The notes under the pieces: generated by a model | Seen by the model: the letters and a program-made list of their open reading frames with translations, nothing else | Databases searched by the model: none | What the model was told of the DNA's origin: nothing | Position numbers and translations under genes: made by a program | Assembly (NCBI GenBank): GCA_030706665.1 | Contig: JAUZOB010000129.1 | Location: 1 to 8,681 of the forward strand | DNA: 8,681 bases | Direction: 5' to 3' | Source: Bacteroidota bacterium | GTDB taxonomy: Bacteria > Bacteroidota > Bacteroidia > Bacteroidales > Prolixibacteraceae | Part shown: piece by piece, positions 1 to 6,749 of the stretch | Position numbering within the stretch: position 1 is the first letter of the stretch | Layout: every line of letters begins with the position of its first letter

Positions 1-1
1 A

Positions 2-637
2 GCAACAGCTTCAAAGCGTTCCGGCTTCAAAGCTCAGATGGCAGTATATCAGGAGCAGAAAAAGACTGCAAAAACAAACTTCGATCGTTTTAGCCGCATG
101 TATGCCGAAGGGGCTTCAACACGTAAGCAGGTCGATGATCTGGAGGGACAACTCATGGTAATCGACCGTCAAATGGAAACGGTAAAAACACAATTCACTT
201 CGTTGGATAAAGAAATAGAGGTTGTTAATACGCAACTGGCCCAGCTTAATGACCTTCAAAACAGATCAGCTGTGAAAAGTCCAATATCAGGAATAGTTCT
301 GGAACGATATCATAGAGCAGGGGAAATGGTAAATCCAGGAGCCGCACTGTTTAAACTGGGTGACTTGTCCTATTTGACGCTCAGGGTATATGTGAGCGGA
401 GCCCAACTGTCTCATGTAAATCTGAATCAAAAAGTGAAAGTGCTTATTGATCAGGATGCGAAGTCAAATCAGACCCTCGAAGGAATTGTAACCTGGATTT
501 CACCGGAAGCTGAATTTACCCCAAAAATTATTCAGACGAAGGAAGAACGTGTTAAACAAGTATACGCAGTAAAGGTGAAAGTTCGAAATGACGGACGTCT
601 GAAAATAGGAATGCCCGGAGAGATTAAATTTCAATAG
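2..637 (+). CDS. HlyD/YbhG-type periplasmic adaptor of an ABC exporter (5' truncated)
   Basis: Membrane-fusion (adaptor) protein expected to link an inner-membrane ABC-2 exporter to an outer-membrane TolC-like channel. The frame is open to the left edge, so the N-terminus (membrane anchor or signal, first lipoyl half, first helix) lies outside. The Met at 38 is internal, not a start. Numbering from that Met: residues 1-75 are a polar, heptad-like alpha-hairpin helix. SPISGIVLERY (81-91) through about 115 is the second lipoyl half. The beta-barrel follows, and FTPKIIQTKEERV (160-172) with GMPGEIKF (191-198) matches the C-terminal part typical of YbhG-like adaptors. The stop is 7 nt before the first ATPase gene, so it is the upstream part of the same operon. 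Family assignment is firm; the substrate is unknown. Confidence 0.9.
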   Translation, partial: ATASKRSGFKAQMAVYQEQKKTAKTNFDRFSRMYAEGASTRKQVDDLEGQLMVIDRQMETVKTQFTSLDKEIEVVNTQLAQLNDLQNRSAVKSPISGIVLERYHRAGEMVNPGAALFKLGDLSYLTLRVYVSGAQLSHVNLNQKVKVLIDQDAKSNQTLEGIVTWISPEAEFTPKIIQTKEERVKQVYAVKVKVRNDGRLKIGMPGEIKFQ

Positions 638-644
638 AACAGAC

Positions 645-1574
645 ATGATTGAGACATACAACATCTCTAAGTCGTATGGTGAAGTAAAAGCGCTTGATCA
701 GATCTCTTTACAGGTCGGGAAAGGAGAGCTCTTTGGACTAATCGGCCCCGATGGGGCAGGGAAGACCACCCTTTTTCGGATCTTGGTAAGTTTATTATTA
801 CCCGATAAAGGAACTGCGAAAATGGGTGGTTTTGATGTAGTGAAAGATTTTCGAAAGGTTAGAGATCTGATTGGATATATGCCCGGAAGATTTTCACTTT
901 ATTCTGATCTTTCTGTTGAAGAAAATCTGAAATTCTTTGCTACCGTATTTGGAACGACTATCGAAGAGAATTATGATCTGATCCGTGACATATATTCGCA
1001 GATCGAACCTTTCAAAAAGAGGCTGGCCGGAAGACTGTCCGGTGGAATGAAGCAAAAGCTTGCACTTTCATGTGCCCTTATTCATAAACCGGAGATCCTT
1101 GTTCTAGACGAACCCACCACTGGGGTGGATGCCGTTTCCAGAAAAGAATTCTGGGAAATGCTTAAAAATCTTCAGACAAAAAGGATTACGATTATAGTAT
1201 CGACCCCTTACATGGATGAAGCCGGGCTGTGTGATCGCGTCGCGTTGATTCAGAAAGGAAAATTTATGGCTCTTGATACGCCACTTGGTATTGTTAACTC
1301 TTTTAAATATAGGCTTCTTGCAATTAACGCTTCGAATCGGTATCGTTTGTTGCAGGATTTAAGAGAATGGAACAATACGGATTCTGCATTCGGGTTCGGA
1401 CAAGATTTTCACGTAACCTTTAAAAATGATCGGTTTGAAAAAGAAGAATTGTTCCGATACCTCAGTGAGAAAGGACATACAGATATCCGAATCGAAGAAA
1501 TTGATCCCGGAATTGAAGATGTCTTTATGAAACTCATGGGAACTCCGGATAAACCTCAAAAAGCAGATTTATGA
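645..1574 (+). CDS. ABC transporter ATPase 1, YbhF N-half-like, degenerate Q- and H-loops
   Basis: Cytoplasmic ATP-binding subunit of the exporter, 309 aa, corresponding to the N-terminal half of E. coli YbhF. Visible motifs: A-loop Tyr11, Walker A GPDGAGKTT (34-42), signature LSGGMKQK (131-138), Walker B ILVLDEP (151-157) with Asp155/Glu156, and D-loop GVDAVS. Two residues are unusual. The Q-loop reads YMPGRF with Gly81 (codon GGA) where Gln is expected. The switch position reads STPYMDEA with Pro188 in place of the H-loop His. Residues about 215-309 form a C-terminal extension beyond the ATPase core. The gene starts 7 nt after the adaptor stop, and its TGA overlaps the next gene's ATG (ATGA, 1571-1574), which suggests translational coupling and equal subunit amounts. 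I infer that it pairs with ATPase 2 as a heterodimer. Confidence 0.93.
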   Translation: MIETYNISKSYGEVKALDQISLQVGKGELFGLIGPDGAGKTTLFRILVSLLLPDKGTAKMGGFDVVKDFRKVRDLIGYMPGRFSLYSDLSVEENLKFFATVFGTTIEENYDLIRDIYSQIEPFKKRLAGRLSGGMKQKLALSCALIHKPEILVLDEPTTGVDAVSRKEFWEMLKNLQTKRITIIVSTPYMDEAGLCDRVALIQKGKFMALDTPLGIVNSFKYRLLAINASNRYRLLQDLREWNNTDSAFGFGQDFHVTFKNDRFEKEELFRYLSEKGHTDIRIEEIDPGIEDVFMKLMGTPDKPQKADL

Positions 1575-2302
1575 GTACAAAAGTCATTGAGGTACAAAAT
1601 CTGGTGAAACGGTTTGGAAACTTTGTCGCAAACGATCACCTGAACTTTGATGTTTATGAAGGAGAAATATTTGGCTTCCTGGGAGCCAATGGAGCAGGAA
1701 AAACAACTGCCATCCGTATTCTTTGCGGACTTTCTTCTCCAACATCAGGACATGCTATGGTTGCCGGATTTAATGTGAAGAATCAGCCGGAACGTGTCAA
1801 GAAGAATATTGGCTACATGAGTCAGAAATTCTCACTTTATGAAGATCTGACCATTTCCGAAAATATACGGTTTTATTCAGGAATATATGGCATCTCAAGA
1901 GCCGATCGAATAGAACGGGAGCGACAATTGTTACGAAATCTGGAACTTGAGGCTGAAAGGGATAAGTTGATCTCTTCTCTTCCTTTAGGATGGAAACAAA
2001 AGCTGGCTTTTTCAATTGCAATATTTCATAAACCGCGCATTGTCTTTTTGGATGAGCCCACCGGAGGAGTTGATCCGGTTACCAGAAGAAAATTTTGGGA
2101 ACTGATTTATGAAGCAGTGCACAATGGAATTACCGTTTTTGTCACAACTCACTATATGGATGAGGCTGAATATTGCGATCGTGTTTCAATTATGACTGAA
2201 GGAAAGATTGCTGCACTGGATACTCCTGCCGGGCTGAAACAACAGTTTGATACAGATACGATGGATGGGGTCTTTTTAAAAATTGCAAGACCAGATAAAT
2301 GA
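1571..2302 (+). CDS. ABC transporter ATPase 2, YbhF C-half-like, degenerate signature
   Basis: Second ATP-binding subunit, 243 aa, corresponding to the C-terminal half of YbhF. Visible motifs: aromatic A-loop Phe15, Walker A GANGAGKTT (38-46), Q-loop Gln85 in YMSQKFSLYEDL, Walker B IVFLDEP (157-163) with Asp161/Glu162, D-loop GVDPVT, and H-loop His194 in TTHYMDEAEYCDR. The signature is not LSGGQ but LPLGWKQK (137-144), so the Ser and one Gly that contact the ATP gamma-phosphate across the dimer are replaced. This pattern complements ATPase 1. The start overlaps the previous stop by 4 nt. An ATG at 2306, just after the stop, is out of frame with the next gene and is not used. ABC family assignment is certain; the heterodimer role is inferred. 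Confidence 0.94.
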   Translation: MSTKVIEVQNLVKRFGNFVANDHLNFDVYEGEIFGFLGANGAGKTTAIRILCGLSSPTSGHAMVAGFNVKNQPERVKKNIGYMSQKFSLYEDLTISENIRFYSGIYGISRADRIERERQLLRNLELEAERDKLISSLPLGWKQKLAFSIAIFHKPRIVFLDEPTGGVDPVTRRKFWELIYEAVHNGITVFVTTHYMDEAEYCDRVSIMTEGKIAALDTPAGLKQQFDTDTMDGVFLKIARPDK

Positions 2303-2315
2303 AAAATGTGCATAG

Positions 2316-3422
2316 ATGAAACGTTTTATCGGATTTATAAAAAAAGAATTCTATCACATCTTTCGTGATGTGAGGACAATCCTGATCTTGTTCGGGATCC
2401 CTATTGCACAGTTGCTTGTCTTTGGATATGCAATCCGCAGTGAAATTCGCGATGCGAAAATTGCCATTCTTGACCGATCGCATGATGAGGTGACACGGCA
2501 GATCACAAATAAAATTCTTTCTTCAGGTTACTTTTTATTATCTGAAAACCTTCAAAGTGAAAATCAGATAGAACCAGCATTAAAACGGGGTGTCGTTAAA
2601 GAGGTCATTGTTTTTGAAAATAACTTCGGGAAGAATTTCAGGAAAGAAGGTGTTGCCCATATGCAATTGATTGCCGATGCCTCTGATCCGAACATTGCGA
2701 AGCTGGTAACGAATTATACCCGAGCTATTGTGAATGATTACGTGAAGAAAGAATTTCCAGGAATGAAGATGCCCTATGAGATTGAAGTGCAGCCACGAAT
2801 GTTCTTCAATGAAGTGCTTAAAAGTGTCTATATGTTTGTGCCAGGTATTATGGCTTTAATCCTGATGCTGATATCAGCCATGATGACCTCGATCTCAATT
2901 ACCCGAGAGAAAGAATTGGGAACAATGGAGATTCTGTTGGTTTCGCCCTTGCGTCCGATCCAGATAATCGTAGGGAAGGTAACACCTTATTTGGCATTAT
3001 CAGTTATCAATGCATCGGTGATTATCTCATTAGGTCATTTTGTTTTCGGAGTGCCCATCAAAGGAAGTGTTTTGTTTTTGATGACAGAAACCATGCTCTT
3101 TATTTTAATGGCTCTTTCTTTAGGTATTCTGATTTCTACTACGTCTCAAAATCAGATGGAGGCTATGTTTAAATCATTTATGATGCTGATGTTGCCTACT
3201 ATCTTATTGTCGGGATTGATCTTCCCCATTGAAAATATGCCAACTGTTTTGCAATGGCTGACGAATCTGATGCCTGCCCGTTGGTATATTGTTATTGTCA
3301 GGGATATTATGCTTAAAGGTGCTGATATCTTCTATGTGTGGAAAGAAACATTGATTCTTATTGTGATGACTTTCGTATTCATTGGACTCAGTGTGAAGAA
3401 ATTTAAAAACAGATTAGAATAG
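2316..3422 (+). CDS. ABC-2 type permease, YbhS-like
   Basis: Inner-membrane permease of 368 aa in the ABC-2 family with a large extracytoplasmic domain. The layout is one membrane segment near residues 21-40, a soluble periplasmic domain (about 41-170), then about five further membrane segments (roughly 174-195, 223-245, 252-277, 287-303, 343-360). REKELGTMEILLVSP (197-211), just after the second segment, is the conserved cytoplasmic coupling motif, and SGLIFPIENMP (299-309) is the loop typical of YbhS/YbhR permeases. It lies 13 nt after the second ATPase gene and 10 nt before the second permease, with no terminator between. It is expected to form the translocation path together with the following gene. 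The N-terminal sequence (KKEFYHIFRDVRT) is the usual amphipathic elbow helix. Confidence 0.94.
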   Translation: MKRFIGFIKKEFYHIFRDVRTILILFGIPIAQLLVFGYAIRSEIRDAKIAILDRSHDEVTRQITNKILSSGYFLLSENLQSENQIEPALKRGVVKEVIVFENNFGKNFRKEGVAHMQLIADASDPNIAKLVTNYTRAIVNDYVKKEFPGMKMPYEIEVQPRMFFNEVLKSVYMFVPGIMALILMLISAMMTSISITREKELGTMEILLVSPLRPIQIIVGKVTPYLALSVINASVIISLGHFVFGVPIKGSVLFLMTETMLFILMALSLGILISTTSQNQMEAMFKSFMMLMLPTILLSGLIFPIENMPTVLQWLTNLMPARWYIVIVRDIMLKGADIFYVWKETLILIVMTFVFIGLSVKKFKNRLE

Positions 3423-3432
3423 AACTTTAGTT

Positions 3433-4551
3433 ATGAGAACATTATTCTATCTCTTGCAAAAAGAATTCATCCAGATTTTTCGCAATAAGACTATGTTGCC
3501 AATCATCTTTCTGGTTCCACTTTTACAGATGCTGATCTTGGTATATGCTGCAACATTTGATGTAAAGAAAATCAATCTCTATATTGTTGATAAAGACCTT
3601 TCTTCAACGTCAAGGCAGATGGTTTCAAAGTTGGGAGGGTCTCCGTTTTTTACAATCACTGACTGTTCTTTCTCTTTACAGGAAGGCGAAGAAGCGATAA
3701 TGAAAGACAAAACTGACATGGTTATTCATATTCCCCGAAATTTTGAAAGAAACCTGATGCGTGAAGAGCATAATAATGTGCAATTGCTGGTTAATGCCAT
3801 CAATAGTACCAAAGCAGAATTAGCTTTTAATTATGCGTCAATGGTGATTCGGAATTATAATAACCATATCATAACATCATGGAAGGGAATTCCTGATTTT
3901 AAACCACTTAATAGTGTTGAAATAGATGATTCCTATTGGTTTAACCCTGAGCTGAATTATAAGTTTTACATGGCTCCCGGAATCCTTGCTATCTTGGTAA
4001 CAATCATCGGAATGTTTCTTTCCGGAATGAATCTTGTACGGGAAAAAGAGATTGGAACTATTGAACAACTGAATGTTACGCCAATTCGAAAGCATCAATT
4101 CATCATAGGAAAATTAGTGCCATTTTTGTTTATCGCTCTCTTTGATCTCGCTTTTGGTCTTTTAATTGCTAAAGTTACGTTCAGTCTTCCCATCGTCGGA
4201 AGTTTGGGATTATTATTTAGCTTTGCAGCCATCTATTTGATTGGGATATTAGGGCTAGGCCTCTTAATCTCAACAATGTGTGATACGCAACAACAAGTAA
4301 TGTTTTCGGGTTTCTTCTTCATGCTCATCTTTGTGATGCTGGGAGGAATTTTTACTCCGGTCGAGAGTATGCCAACTTGGGCACAGATGCTCGATCGAAT
4401 TAACCCGATTTATTATTTTATGCGGGTGATGCGTATGATTGTGTTGAAAGGATCAGGTTTTGCGGACTTGAAAAATGAGTTTATATCTCTTCTGGTGTTT
4501 GGAATCACAATGCTTTCCCTGGCAATCAGAAGATACCGAAAAGTAGCTTAA
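3433..4551 (+). CDS. ABC-2 type permease, YbhR-like
   Basis: Second inner-membrane permease, 372 aa, homologous in plan to the preceding one. It has an elbow helix with QKEFIQIFRNKT (9-20), a first membrane segment about 21-41, a periplasmic domain about 42-175, then a membrane bundle (about 180-200, 226-247, 256-281, 290-307, 349-364). REKEIGTIEQLNVTP (203-217) is the coupling motif, and GGIFTPVESMP (304-314) is the late loop signature. It is the last gene of the exporter operon. The two permeases differ clearly in sequence, which fits a heterodimeric pore and matches the heterodimeric ATPases. E. coli YbhFSR has been linked to drug and cation efflux, but substrate cannot be read from sequence here. 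Confidence 0.94.
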   Translation: MRTLFYLLQKEFIQIFRNKTMLPIIFLVPLLQMLILVYAATFDVKKINLYIVDKDLSSTSRQMVSKLGGSPFFTITDCSFSLQEGEEAIMKDKTDMVIHIPRNFERNLMREEHNNVQLLVNAINSTKAELAFNYASMVIRNYNNHIITSWKGIPDFKPLNSVEIDDSYWFNPELNYKFYMAPGILAILVTIIGMFLSGMNLVREKEIGTIEQLNVTPIRKHQFIIGKLVPFLFIALFDLAFGLLIAKVTFSLPIVGSLGLLFSFAAIYLIGILGLGLLISTMCDTQQQVMFSGFFFMLIFVMLGGIFTPVESMPTWAQMLDRINPIYYFMRVMRMIVLKGSGFADLKNEFISLLVFGITMLSLAIRRYRKVA

Positions 4552-4613
4552 CCGTTTTTTTTCGGGCATTAACCGATTCTTAACACATTTATAGTAGTAA
4601 TAATATCATCTTT

Positions 4614-4638
4614 ATGCCGGCAAATTAATAGCCGGTAT
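4614..4638. repeat. Hairpin-forming inverted repeat upstream of the small ORF
   Basis: ATGCCGGC (4614-4621), a 9-nt AT-rich loop (4622-4630), then GCCGGTAT (4631-4638). The arms pair at 8 positions with one G-T wobble and have a GC-rich core in an otherwise AT-rich spacer. No T-tract follows, so it is not a simple terminator. The right arm abuts an out-of-frame ATG at 4637. It could be an RNA structure in the leader of the small ORF or a protein-binding palindrome; the sequence does not decide. Confidence 0.5.
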
Positions 4639-4664
4639 GAAACAACTAAATATTGGTTCAGAAT

Positions 4665-4850
4665 ATGAATGCACAAAGAATGAAATTGTACGAGTTGGGA
4701 TTAAACCTACTCGAAAAGAAAGATGACTTTGCTGTAAAAATGTTACGGTTTCAGGTCTTTAATCTAAAAATGAGCAGCGATTTTGTTATTCAGACAGAGA
4801 AAGAAGTAGCAGAACTTGTCGACTTCCTCAATACTAATCACATTAGGTAA
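4665..4850 (+). CDS. Small hypothetical protein (61 aa)
   Basis: Predicted 61-aa cytoplasmic protein that I do not recognise. The frame is open from an in-frame TTG at 4653, but the ATG at 4665 (MNAQRMKLYELG) is the more natural start; an ATG at 4680 is also possible. The composition looks helical, charged and amphipathic (EKKDDFAVKMLRFQVF, then EKEVAELVDFLN), with no signal peptide, membrane segment or metal motif. Support comes from sensible composition, an upstream hairpin (4614-4638) and a strong terminator 55 nt downstream. Against it are the short length and a competing 29-codon frame starting at the ATG at 4637. It begins 113 nt after the exporter operon; whether it has its own promoter is unclear. 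Confidence 0.5.
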   Translation: MNAQRMKLYELGLNLLEKKDDFAVKMLRFQVFNLKMSSDFVIQTEKEVAELVDFLNTNHIR

Positions 4851-4904
4851 CGAAATTGTATTTTAAAGAGAATCTTTGGATTATACAATTACTTTAGAAA
4901 TAGA

Positions 4905-4949
4905 AAACGGGAGCTGTCTTGCTTAAAAGACAGCTCCCGTTTATTTTTT
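4905..4949. terminator. Strong bidirectional intrinsic terminator
   Basis: A perfect 16-bp stem: the left arm (4905-4920, AAACGGGAGCTGTCTT) pairs with 4927-4942 across a 6-nt GCTTAA loop. On the + strand it is followed by A and six T's (4943-4949). On the minus strand the stem is followed by a T-rich tract (complement of 4900-4904 and further upstream). It sits between the + strand small ORF (ends 4850) and the minus-strand outer-membrane gene (ends 4963), so it can stop transcription from both sides. Confidence 0.93.
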
Positions 4950-4962
4950 GAATTAAATAGAT

Positions 4963-5451
4963 TTAGAAACGATAGCGTACTGAAAAACCGAACATGTCGG
5001 CCCAGAATGCATTATAATCACCCACGTTTATCATTGGTTTCCAATCGAGCGAGAGTGTAAACGGAATTTCCCGAATCTTGTATTCCAATCCCAACACTCC
5101 ATCAACTCCAAAGGCACTGTAATTTCCTGAATGATCAAATTTCCAACCCGGAAAATGAGGATCATCTTCATTCCAGAACCCTACGTGGCCACCAAGGCCG
5201 TAATACCAACTCATAGCGGGAAGATCACCTATTGGTTTTTGGAATTCATAAAGACCGGTAATCATGGTCCCACCCCATCTGAAATCAAAAATACCTTCCA
5301 ACGCATGGCTTCGATCGAGAAAACCTTTTACTGTAATTCCTGATGCAGGACCAAACCGACCTCCTATAGCCAGTTTGTAGTCTTGGGCTTTAAGTGAGAG
5401 TAAAGAAATGAAAGTAAACGCAAAAGCCAGTAATGTTCCTTTTTTTGTCAT
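4963..5451 (-). CDS. Small outer-membrane beta-barrel-like protein
   Basis: Exported protein of 162 aa. It begins with a clear Sec signal peptide: MTKK, then a hydrophobic core to about residue 20, with cleavage predicted after KA|QD at 22/23. The mature part has alternating aromatic/glycine-rich strands (KLAIGGRFG, GIFDFRWGGTM, YYGLGGHVGFW, FTLSLDWKPMINVG) and ends in SVRYRF, a terminal Phe typical of BAM-inserted barrels. At about 140 mature residues it would fit a small 8-strand barrel. Specific function is unknown; homologues are usually annotated only as outer membrane or hypothetical protein. It is transcribed alone, divergent from the methyltransferase gene, and ends at the bidirectional terminator. 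ATG at 5449-5451 is the only start that retains the full signal peptide. Confidence 0.82.
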   Translation of the reverse strand: MTKKGTLLAFAFTFISLLSLKAQDYKLAIGGRFGPASGITVKGFLDRSHALEGIFDFRWGGTMITGLYEFQKPIGDLPAMSWYYGLGGHVGFWNEDDPHFPGWKFDHSGNYSAFGVDGVLGLEYKIREIPFTLSLDWKPMINVGDYNAFWADMFGFSVRYRF

Positions 5452-5585
5452 ATGCTTGATTTTTTAATTTCATTAGTACTATTGCAAAAACTCTGCCAAA
5501 TCATTTAACGATGATTAATCTCTTTTTGTTCGCATATTATTTTAGTCTGTTTTGTTATTTTAGCCGTTAATTACAAAAACTGTAA
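5452..5585. promoter_or_regulatory. Divergent intergenic promoter region
   Basis: A 134-bp AT-rich spacer between two outward-facing genes, so it should hold both promoters. Toward the minus-strand gene I see TTTG, 18 nt, then TACTAATG, a weak match to the Bacteroidota -33 and TAnnTTTG -7 pair. Toward the methyltransferase gene I see TTG (5526-5528), 18 nt, then CTGTTTTG (5547-5554), also weak. A 9-bp direct repeat TTATTTTAG occurs at 5537-5545 and 5555-5563. There is no Shine-Dalgarno sequence before either start, as is usual in this phylum. The exact promoter positions are inference. Confidence 0.5.
5499..5516. repeat. Short palindrome in the divergent promoter region
   Basis: AATCAT (5499-5504), 6-nt spacer TTAACG, ATGATT (5511-5516): a perfect 6-bp inverted repeat about 50 bp upstream of the minus-strand start and about 70 bp upstream of the + strand start. 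The position would suit a dimeric repressor or activator site, but palindromes this short arise by chance in AT-rich DNA. Confidence 0.3.
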
Positions 5586-6749
5586 ATGACACGCTGGGAA
5601 CACTATATCCTTCGGGCTGAATCAATCATTCGGGAATATGATCCGACAGTCCCCTTACATCATTTTTTGAAGGAATTCTTCAGAAGAAATCCGAAGATGG
5701 GGTCAAACGACCGCAGACAGGTTTCACAATTGGTATATGGTTATTATCGTTTGGGTGCATCATCCGGATTTGAAACTACAACGACCCGAATTAAGGTTGC
5801 CACTTATCTCTTTTCAGATCAGGAAGCTTATGCAAGCCTTAGACCATCCGAACTTCAACAAAATGAGTTTTTATCTTTAGATGAAAAATTGACGAGGTTA
5901 GAGCAATTGTATCCCTCCTTTAACAGGATCAGGATCTTCCCATGGCAAGAATATCTTAGCCCTTCGTTTCCTTTTGAACCCTTTATATATTCTTTTCTCA
6001 CCCAGCCTTCTCTATTCTTGCGAATTCGCCACTTGGCCAAAACAGAAATAGAAGCGAAGTTGGTGTCAAACCATATTCCTTTTGAGTGGTTAGGAAATCA
6101 TTGTCTGAAACTTCCAAACGGAACCCGGACAGAGAACCTGTTGCCGGAGGGGAGTTTTGAAGTGCAGGATTATTCTTCGCAAAGAACCGGAGAGTATTTT
6201 AACCCTGACCATAATGAATCCTGGTGGGATTGTTGTGCTGCAAGTGGTGGTAAATCTTTGTTGCTTAAAGATCTGGAGCCCAGTATCAGGCTTTCGGTAA
6301 GCGATATTCGAAATTCGGTTCTTGAAAATCTGGTAAAGAGGTTCAAGCGTGCAGGTCATCACGTTTCTTCTACTCAAGTTATAGACCTTACTAGAGAACC
6401 ACTGTCTGCAAAGATATTGGGAGCACCTTTTGACGGTATTATCGTTGATGCCCCTTGTAGTGGTTCCGGTACCTGGAGTCGGAACCCTGAAAATCTTTGT
6501 TATTTTAATCCTGAAATATTGAATGATTTTCACAACAGACAGCTTCAGATAGCCTTAAATGCAAGTCGATTTTTGAAACCGGAGGGTGTGCTGATTTATA
6601 TAACCTGTTCGGTATTTAAGAAAGAAAACGAAGATGTAATTGCCGAATTGTGTCATTTGTCAGGATTACATCTGGAGAAGAGCGAATTAATAGATGGAAC
6701 TGGTTTCTCGGCTGACTCTATGTTTGTTGCCCGTTTAAAGAAAAACTGA
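5586..6749 (+). CDS. RsmB/NOP-family SAM-dependent RNA (cytosine-5) methyltransferase
   Basis: Predicted to methylate C5 of a cytosine in rRNA (possibly tRNA) using S-adenosylmethionine; 387 aa, shorter than E. coli RsmB (about 430 aa). The N-terminal region (1-57) keeps a reduced NusB-like element, with NDRRQVSQLVYGYYRLG (41-57) matching the DR...LVYG segment of RsmB. VQDYSSQ (193-199) precedes the Rossmann domain. Motif I is WWDCCAASGGK (213-223), with Ser220 where most family members have Pro. Motif IV is DAPCSGSGTW (288-297), with Cys291 the residue expected to release the product. Motif VI is YITCSVFKKENED (338-350), with Cys341 the expected nucleophile. All catalytic residues are present. 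The position modified cannot be assigned. The TGA shares its last base with the ATG of the next gene, so they are probably co-translated. Confidence 0.9.
   Translation: MTRWEHYILRAESIIREYDPTVPLHHFLKEFFRRNPKMGSNDRRQVSQLVYGYYRLGASSGFETTTTRIKVATYLFSDQEAYASLRPSELQQNEFLSLDEKLTRLEQLYPSFNRIRIFPWQEYLSPSFPFEPFIYSFLTQPSLFLRIRHLAKTEIEAKLVSNHIPFEWLGNHCLKLPNGTRTENLLPEGSFEVQDYSSQRTGEYFNPDHNESWWDCCAASGGKSLLLKDLEPSIRLSVSDIRNSVLENLVKRFKRAGHHVSSTQVIDLTREPLSAKILGAPFDGIIVDAPCSGSGTWSRNPENLCYFNPEILNDFHNRQLQIALNASRFLKPEGVLIYITCSVFKKENEDVIAELCHLSGLHLEKSELIDGTGFSADSMFVARLKKN

Noticed and set aside
38..40. ATG at 38 as the start of the adaptor gene
   Set aside because: The frame is open upstream to base 2 and the protein lacks its N-terminal half; the gene is cut by the window edge.
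4536..4565. CCGAAAA/TTTTCGG hairpin after the second permease gene as a terminator
   Set aside because: The stem is 7 bp and AT-rich with a 16-nt loop, and its T-run is in the loop and stem, not after it. Too weak to call.
4637..4726. 29-codon frame starting at ATG 4637
   Set aside because: Very short, in competition with the longer 61-aa frame, and without recognisable features; kept only as part of a finding.
5131..5343. + strand frame opposite the outer-membrane gene
   Set aside because: It is the antisense shadow of a well-supported minus-strand gene with a signal peptide and a terminal Phe.
6090..6533. 147-codon minus-strand frame inside the methyltransferase gene
   Set aside because: It lies opposite the conserved motifs I and IV of the methyltransferase and shows no protein-like features of its own.
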